Of a stretch of DNA of 64,000 nt, positions 59,185 to 64,000 are shown in pieces. Location: positions 904,512 through 968,511 of the forward strand of contig JXTB01000036.1 of the NCBI GenBank assembly GCA_002914805.1, read 5' to 3'. Origin of the DNA: Parasponia andersonii. Taxonomy: Eukaryota; Streptophyta; Magnoliopsida; Rosales; Cannabaceae. A program made the position numbers and the translations under genes. Every line of letters starts with the position of its first letter. The stretch's first letter is position 1. The notes beneath the pieces were generated by a model. That model saw nothing but the letters and a program-made list of their open reading frames with translations, did not search any database and was not told the DNA's origin.

Positions 59185-60099
59185 TACTTGTATTATTTTT
59201 TTATATTTTTAGAACAATGTGGGCTTGGTCCCCCTTCCTTTCTGCTTATGTTCGGATGACAATTCTTTTAATAAATATTATTTTTTCCCTGTTAGATTCC
59301 TTGCAAAATAATGAAAACACAACACTAACTTAACTAAATAGTCGATCACTAAGTGACTGATCTGTACGCTTTTTGCGATTTGAATCCAACTAACTTAAAA
59401 CGAGTTTTAAGTGTTAGGATAGGTTAGGTCGCTTAAGAAAACAGCAAATACGAGTGATTCAATCTCAAAACTATTTTTCAAAAGTTCCATGGCAAAATAG
59501 GATATAGCAATATTTCACATCGAATAATAAACATTTGGCTTAGTTACTTTTTTGTTCGAGGAGAGAAATTGCGTAATACGACATGCTAAGGCATGAAGCA
59601 AGGAGAAAATCCTAAGATTTTAAGGAATTTCAGATACTTCGACGATCTAAAACTCCGTCTCCTCTAAATGGACGTTTTGCATAGTCCCTAAGGAAATAAG
59701 TAGGAGATAAGATTCTGATCCCACTACCCCCCGAGTTTTATGGTGTCCGAAAACTGCCATAAAACTATAAGAAATGAACCAAACGAAGTTGAAGTAATAG
59801 CCGAAGAAATATTATTGACGAATGGCGATCAACGAATGACGAACAACAAATGATGATCAACGAATGACGATCAACGAATGACGAACAACGAATGATGATC
59901 AACGAATGACGATCAATGAATGTCGAATGACGAATAAGTAGACATCTTAATTGATGAATGACGAAAACATGAAGATATACATGAAAGTTAACTGATAAAA
60001 GCGACGAAGCTGTCCTACACTCCAGGCATGCTCGATCTTTTGTCTGCCAGTTCGAATTAACTTATATATCCCAGGTCGAATGATGGCAATAATAACATA
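59185..60099. other. Element interior without coding features
   Basis: It lies between the convergent antisense gene and the pol scrap. It includes a possible poly(A) signal AATAAA near 59270 for the antisense gene and a 14-bp minisatellite. Confidence 0.5.
59827..59939. repeat. 14-bp minisatellite
   Basis: About eight copies of acgatcaacgaatg and close variants (acgaacaacgaatg, atgatcaacgaatg) in tandem. Confidence 0.9.
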
Positions 60100-60480
60100 T
60101 GGTCATTCTCAAGAGGGTTCCGAAGAACGAGGTCTTGTCGAAGAACAAATTTGCTAACAAATCTTCGTCTGACTTTAGGGTTATAATATCGAGTAGTGCA
60201 CTGTTGATAGGATGCGATCCGAAGCTGAGACTGCTCGCGCCTTTCTAAGAGATCGAGCTCAATCCTTATCAGTGTACTACTTTGATCTTGCTCATAGGTA
60301 GATTGCCGTATCTATATATGGGGCAGTGACATGATATTCGGATCAATCCCGAAGACATCCAAGTTAGATCTCTGAAAAGCGACCAATGAAGCTCGCACAG
60401 ATTCTTGAAGCCTCGCTCAAATCTTTAAAATCTTGACCTGTCAAATAGAAAATCCTCCAAGTATTCAATGGGTCCAGTTG
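60100..60480 (-). pseudogene. Pol scrap: RT-proximal and integrase C-terminal remnants fused by deletion
   Basis: Reading down the - strand: RASLVAFQRSNLDVFGIDPN, close to the region just before the RT of Tat elements (LVAFLR.N.DVFAW...GIDP), then a stop. Within about 40 codons follows DLLERREQSQLRIASYQQ, then YYNPKVRRR and DLVLRN, matching the integrase C-terminal region (AQLRIA.YQ....YN..VR.R.F..GDLVLR). About 3 kb of RT, RNase H and integrase core must be missing between them, at about 60270-60330. Confidence 0.75.
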
Positions 60481-60549
60481 ACTTCTCCATCAATTTTTTG
60501 AGGATCGAAGTCTTCACTGGTCATATCGATTGACGCTTTGTCTGATGAC

Positions 60550-61260
60550 TCAAATTGGAGCTTCAACTGACGCTTTGCCTGCTGCTTTGACTGACACTTT
60601 GCCCGCTGCTTCGACTGACGCTTTGCTCGCTGCTTCGACTGACACTTCCTCTGGCAGCTGGACCATCATTGTGCAAGATGTCGCATCCTTTGCTGCGAGT
60701 TTCAAAGAGTTGTTATAACAAGTCCTCGCATCATATTGGTTTCCTCGCTCTTCGCCTACTCCTTGTTGAGTCGGGACTTTCATAGCGAGATGATAAATTG
60801 ATGTTACTACTCGAAGTTCCCTCAGTGTCGGTCTTTCCAGCACAGCATTAAATGCAGAGGAGCAATTTACTACCAAAAATTGGGTCATTATCGCTGAAAC
60901 CCTAGGATAGGTTCCAACGTTGACCATTAATTCCATCATGCCCATAGGCATCAGGCTGTCACCAGTGAAACCATAGAGTGGAGTGACGATAGGCTTCAAG
61001 TCGCTCTCATTCAAACCCATCTTTTTAAAGGTGTCGTAGTACAGGATGTCCACAGTACTCCCATTATCAACCAATACTCGCCACAACTGTGTGCTTCCAC
61101 AATTAATTTTTATGACTAATACATCATTATATGGATAATGGACTTCCCTCGCGCCTTGTTCTGTGAAGGTAATATCCATATCCGGTACTCGCTGAAGCTT
61201 TCGTGGTCGTTGTTCGAGGTGCATGACATTGGTCAACGGCTGCTGTCGAGCTTCTCGCAC
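60550..61260 (-). pseudogene. Retropepsin-like protease of the Tat-like element
   Basis: The frame is open for 236 codons. The active-site block is LVDNGSTVDILYYDTF (the family norm is VD.GSS..ILF), followed by GFTGDSLMPMG and FLVV..SSAFNAVLERPTL, the usual Tat protease and post-protease order. The consensus catalytic D is present. It is one frame off from gag, so the two are joined only by a frameshift. The C-terminus is an 8-residue repeat. Confidence 0.82.
60557..60660 (-). repeat. 24-bp coding repeat at the protease C-terminus
   Basis: Four units of 'ttcgactgacgctttgc..gctgc' encode repeats of the form (S/K)VEAAGKA on the - strand. Usual Tat proteins lack this; it looks like a recent local expansion. 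Confidence 0.85.
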
Positions 61261-61336
61261 ATACCTATCCTGCGCTCTCCTAGAATCTCCCCCAACGTGC
61301 AGTCCTCTACTCGTGCTGAATTTCTAGAGGTCACTG

Positions 61337-63107
61337 TCAGATTTCTTCACGCCTTTCGTCGTTCTGCCTGGTGTACTGCCGCAGTCGCCCCTCTTTAATC
61401 AGCCTTTCAATTTCATCCTTCAGGGCAAAGCAATTATTGGTATCATGCCCAATATCATTGTGATACCGGCAGAGCTTGTTGGGGTCACGCTTTGTCCTGT
61501 CCCGCTTCATCAGTTTCGGTTGACGGTATCGCTCTTTCTGGTTTGTGACCGCATAGATATGATCTATTGGTGTATTTAACTCAGTGTGATTGTTGAACCG
61601 CATAGGAGCTCTTGAAATCTCATGCCTTTTGGGTCTAGGCTGATTCTCCGTCGGCTGTTCATTATTCCTTTTGTTTTTCTTATTACTGTTATTGTTGGTA
61701 ATGACCGCGTCTTTAGTCGCATCTTTCCTTCCTTCTTTCTTTGTCTTTTGAAGATTCTCGCGCGAAGATTCTACCCTCAAATGCCGACCAACCCTTCGGT
61801 AGAAGTCTTCAAGAGTTCTACATTCTCGCTCAAGTAATTCCTCCCAGAATTTAGATTCTGGTCGCACCCCGGCCATCATGAGAGTTAGAACTCCTCCCTC
61901 AGGTGTGACCTTTGCTAACTCTGAGGTGAATCGATTGAGATAAGATCGTAGAGTCTCCTCTGGACCTTGTCGGATTGCAGACAAGCTAACAAATGGAACA
62001 GTGAAATTCTTTGCAGCTTGAAACTATCTCAAGAACGCCATCTGAAATTGTTGCTAGGACGAGATCGAGCCGGATTTGATTCCTCGGAACTACTTCTTTG
62101 CTGCTCCTGAGAGAGTTACAGCAAAACATCTGCAACGTGCATGATCATTGACACGATGGAGTTCCATCAAGTTACTGAAGTGATCCATATGGTCCTGTGG
62201 ATCAGTTTTCCCATCAAAAGTGTTAATGGTGGGAATTCTGAATCTAGTAGGTAGGGCTGCAGCTTGAACTTCCTCGCTAAATGGCGATTGACGATACCCA
62301 TCAGCGAGCTCATCGTCCCAACCAGCAAGTGCGTCTAACGTGATCTTTAAATTACGAACATCGACGTTCAGAGGGAGCATTATCTCTTACTGGCGGCAAA
62401 GGCGGCCTTTGATCGTTATCCTGATGCATGGCGGGCTGGTCAGGTAGAGTCTTCTACAATCTGTGAGAGGAATCCAGCAAAATAGTGCGACGAGACCAGC
62501 TTTGGTCGTTATGATGCGATACGGATCGATCATGGCTACGTCGTCGCTCCAAATACTGTCTTAGGTCTACAGGATCTTGTCTTGACTCTTTGCTGATTCT
62601 TTCGAAGACACTTCTCGATAGTCTGTTTCGTTCGCTGCTCAAGCGATCTTGATTATCAGTGGATTTACGAGAAGGTTGTCCACGATCATGGTTAGTACTT
62701 GAACTCTCTGTACCAGATTCTGGAGGCAAGTTTGCGACTTTGCCTTTTCTTTTGGAGATGCGATCTTCATGACGCTCTTGCTGGGTTCTTGGCTGGTCGT
62801 GTCTTCTTGTCTCTAGGATCTGTATTCCTTTCTCAGGTAGTTAAACAGAACGTTCTTTGGGACATTCATGCTGTGGTGGAGTCACCATCTACCCTTCAGC
62901 AAGTCTTCGTAGGGTGTCATTAATCTGGTTAGTGACTTGCTGAAGGTTCACCAGTGTCTCCTCCATGCGATCCTATCTCTGACAAAGGTTTTCTGTTGCG
63001 GTCATAGTAGGCTGATCCTGAGCAGGGTCTGTCTGTGCAGCAGCAGTGCTTTGGGGTTGGTTTTGGCTAGTTCCGGAGACTCTGGTAGTGTTTCTTGTGT
63101 TTGCCAT
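61337..63107 (-). pseudogene. Gag of the Tat-like element
   Basis: It begins with ATG at 63107 (MANTRNTTRVSG), in frame with 62729-62454 but broken by stops. A frameshift near 62400 leads into the core at 62380-62090 (FDGKTDPQDHMDHF, then ARCRCFAVTLSGAA) and 61984-61337 (IRQGPEETLRSYLNRF). A zinc-knuckle-like CRYHNDIGHDTNNC follows, then FALKDEIERLIKEGRL. This is the retrotrans_gag domain with Tat-type features. At least three stops and one frameshift. Confidence 0.88.
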
Positions 63108-63154
63108 TATTAAAAAAGTGAATTTTGACAAACTATTTTGGCCGGAATAGCCCT

Positions 63155-63169
63155 CTTTCTAGCGCCAAT
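63155..63169 (-). other. Primer-binding site of the Tat-like element
   Basis: On the - strand ATTGGCGCTAGAAAG directly follows the 5' LTR. The TGGCGC start is typical of Tat/Athila-group PBSs. Confidence 0.7.
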
Positions 63170-63808
63170 TATTGATGGAGGTTTTGTCAACAATAAATTT
63201 AGAAAAAAATTATAAGATGTGGCTTGTGTGAATTGAGTTATTAATTAAAACAAGTAAAAGAGGCAAAGATTTTATAGTGGTTCAGCCCTGAAAAAGATGA
63301 GTTTACGTCCACTATTTTTCACTATCTTCTAGAGAATTACAAAAACTCAAAGTTACAATGTATTGTCTGGAAAGAAGAAAATACATAAGAATTCTTTAGC
63401 TTTTCTAGATTCGGAAAAAAAAAAAAGTAAGTCCTCCTCTTACTCAAACATTGAACTCTCTTTATATAGATGAAGGTAGCTCAATATTCCCAATTATGAG
63501 AATGGGTAACCATACAATCGGGTAATACAATTTGAGTAACAACATAATTGGGTAATCACTTAAATTGGATAACTGGTTGAACTTAAAAGAGAAACTTTTG
63601 TTTCCTTTTCCTTATAGCTTACCCATTTGACGAAGCAGAGACTAGTCTCCTTTTCTTTCAGGTCGCACATAATCTATTCGGAGGAGGTCGCACATAACTC
63701 CTGCGGTGGAGGTCGCACATAACCTATTTAGATGAGGCCGCTCAACTTATGCGGTGGAGGTCGCAAATAACCTATGCGACCTGGCATAGGATTTCAGACC
63801 GCACAACA
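63170..63808 (-). repeat. Tat-like 5' LTR (639 bp)
   Basis: It matches the left LTR with few differences. Its first bases on the + strand are TA where the other LTR has TG. A TATA box (TCTATATAAAGAG on the - strand, 63462-63469) fits transcription leftward. It holds fewer copies of the 25-bp 'gaggtcgcacataac' unit than the 3' LTR. Confidence 0.92.
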
Positions 63809-63813
63809 ACAGT

Positions 63814-64000
63814 CAAACAAAGTATTATACTCTGGTGCTTTTGATGTTCTCCTTAAGCACGTCGAAGTCTCTGTGCATTTATTCAAGGGATGGATGTAAT
63901 AATTAAAAACTTCAGTAAGCACTAAGATGCAATATTTTCCGTCATATACAAGACTATATACGTACACCGTACTAACAATTAAGTACTTAATTGATAAAAA
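63814..64000. other. Flanking intergenic DNA
   Basis: No feature seen. Confidence 0.5.

Larger units (their letters stand above)
55465..63808 (-). mobile_element. Complete non-autonomous Tat-like Ty3/gypsy retrotransposon
   Basis: LTRs at 55465-56146 and 63170-63808 are flanked by a perfect ACAGT duplication (55460-55464 and 63809-63813). The PBS beside the right LTR, the PPT beside the left LTR, the TATA box and gag/protease all show - orientation. The element has gag (63107-61337) and protease (61260-60550). Of pol only an RT-proximal and an integrase C-terminal scrap remain (60400-60120), so RT, RNase H and the integrase core are deleted. A spliced gene on the + strand (57050-59184) fills the 3' part. 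Antisense extra ORFs in this position are known from Tat-lineage elements. All frames carry lesions, so movement would need help and is unlikely now. Confidence 0.9.

Noticed and set aside
59827-59939. CRISPR-like array
   Set aside because: Units are contiguous 14-bp tandem repeats without spacers, in a plant retrotransposon.

Overview
The window is nuclear DNA of a flowering plant, most likely a eudicot. It is AT-rich, has spliced genes, and carries plant-type LTR retrotransposons, hAT and Mutator-like elements and a fasciclin-like arabinogalactan gene. No species can be named from the sequence. I support two intact protein genes: a four-exon selenoprotein-H-like gene (32182-37009, +) and an intronless fasciclin-like arabinogalactan protein gene (43050-44003, +). 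Nearly everything else is transposon sequence of several ages.

Layout. 1-10333: a decayed Ty1/copia element on the - strand (Tnt1-type domain order), split by a 3.76-kb plus-strand solo LTR (3505-7268) and a 1.6-kb non-coding element (7542-9127). 12300-13689: truncated Ty3/gypsy element with LTR end, primer-binding site and gag. 15080-25760: an unusual mosaic built on a degenerate palindromic motif (GTCAAGAA-G-TTCTTGAC), with DUF1985-like coding debris, broken up by two solo LTRs (15364-17017 and 18147-20510) and another non-coding element. 26219-29062: a cluster of hAT-like and other MITEs with target-site duplications. 29240-31250: a Mutator-like remnant with N-terminal and DNA-binding transposase pieces between TCGA-rich arrays. 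31800-37400: the selenoprotein-H-like gene. 38251-42476: a minus-strand LTR with an internal 454-bp tandem duplication. 42480-44200: the fasciclin gene and its promoter. 46727-49229: minus-strand solo LTR. 50407-50585: a U2 snRNA pseudogene. 52879-53759: solo LTR. 54459-55010: a long-TIR Mutator-type MITE. 55465-63808: a complete but non-autonomous Tat-like Ty3/gypsy element with both LTRs and a perfect 5-bp target duplication. Its RT, RNase H and most of its integrase are deleted, and it carries a spliced antisense gene with its own promoter-like leader.

How the parts relate. The two host genes are independent. The selenoprotein-H-like protein is a predicted nuclear thioredoxin-fold redox protein; the fasciclin protein is a predicted GPI-anchored cell-surface proteoglycan. 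Related repeat copies lie 3' of both genes (37780-38075 and 44470-44880). Insertion order can be read in places: a paralogous empty site at about 21850 confirms the 15364-17017 LTR insertion, and removing 3505-7268 plus one target copy restores normal residue spacing in the copia protease region. The least explained structure is the palindromic-motif mosaic. My best inference is a Mutator-like element of the DUF1985/ULP-carrying kind with subterminal binding-site arrays, but no termini or transposase were found.
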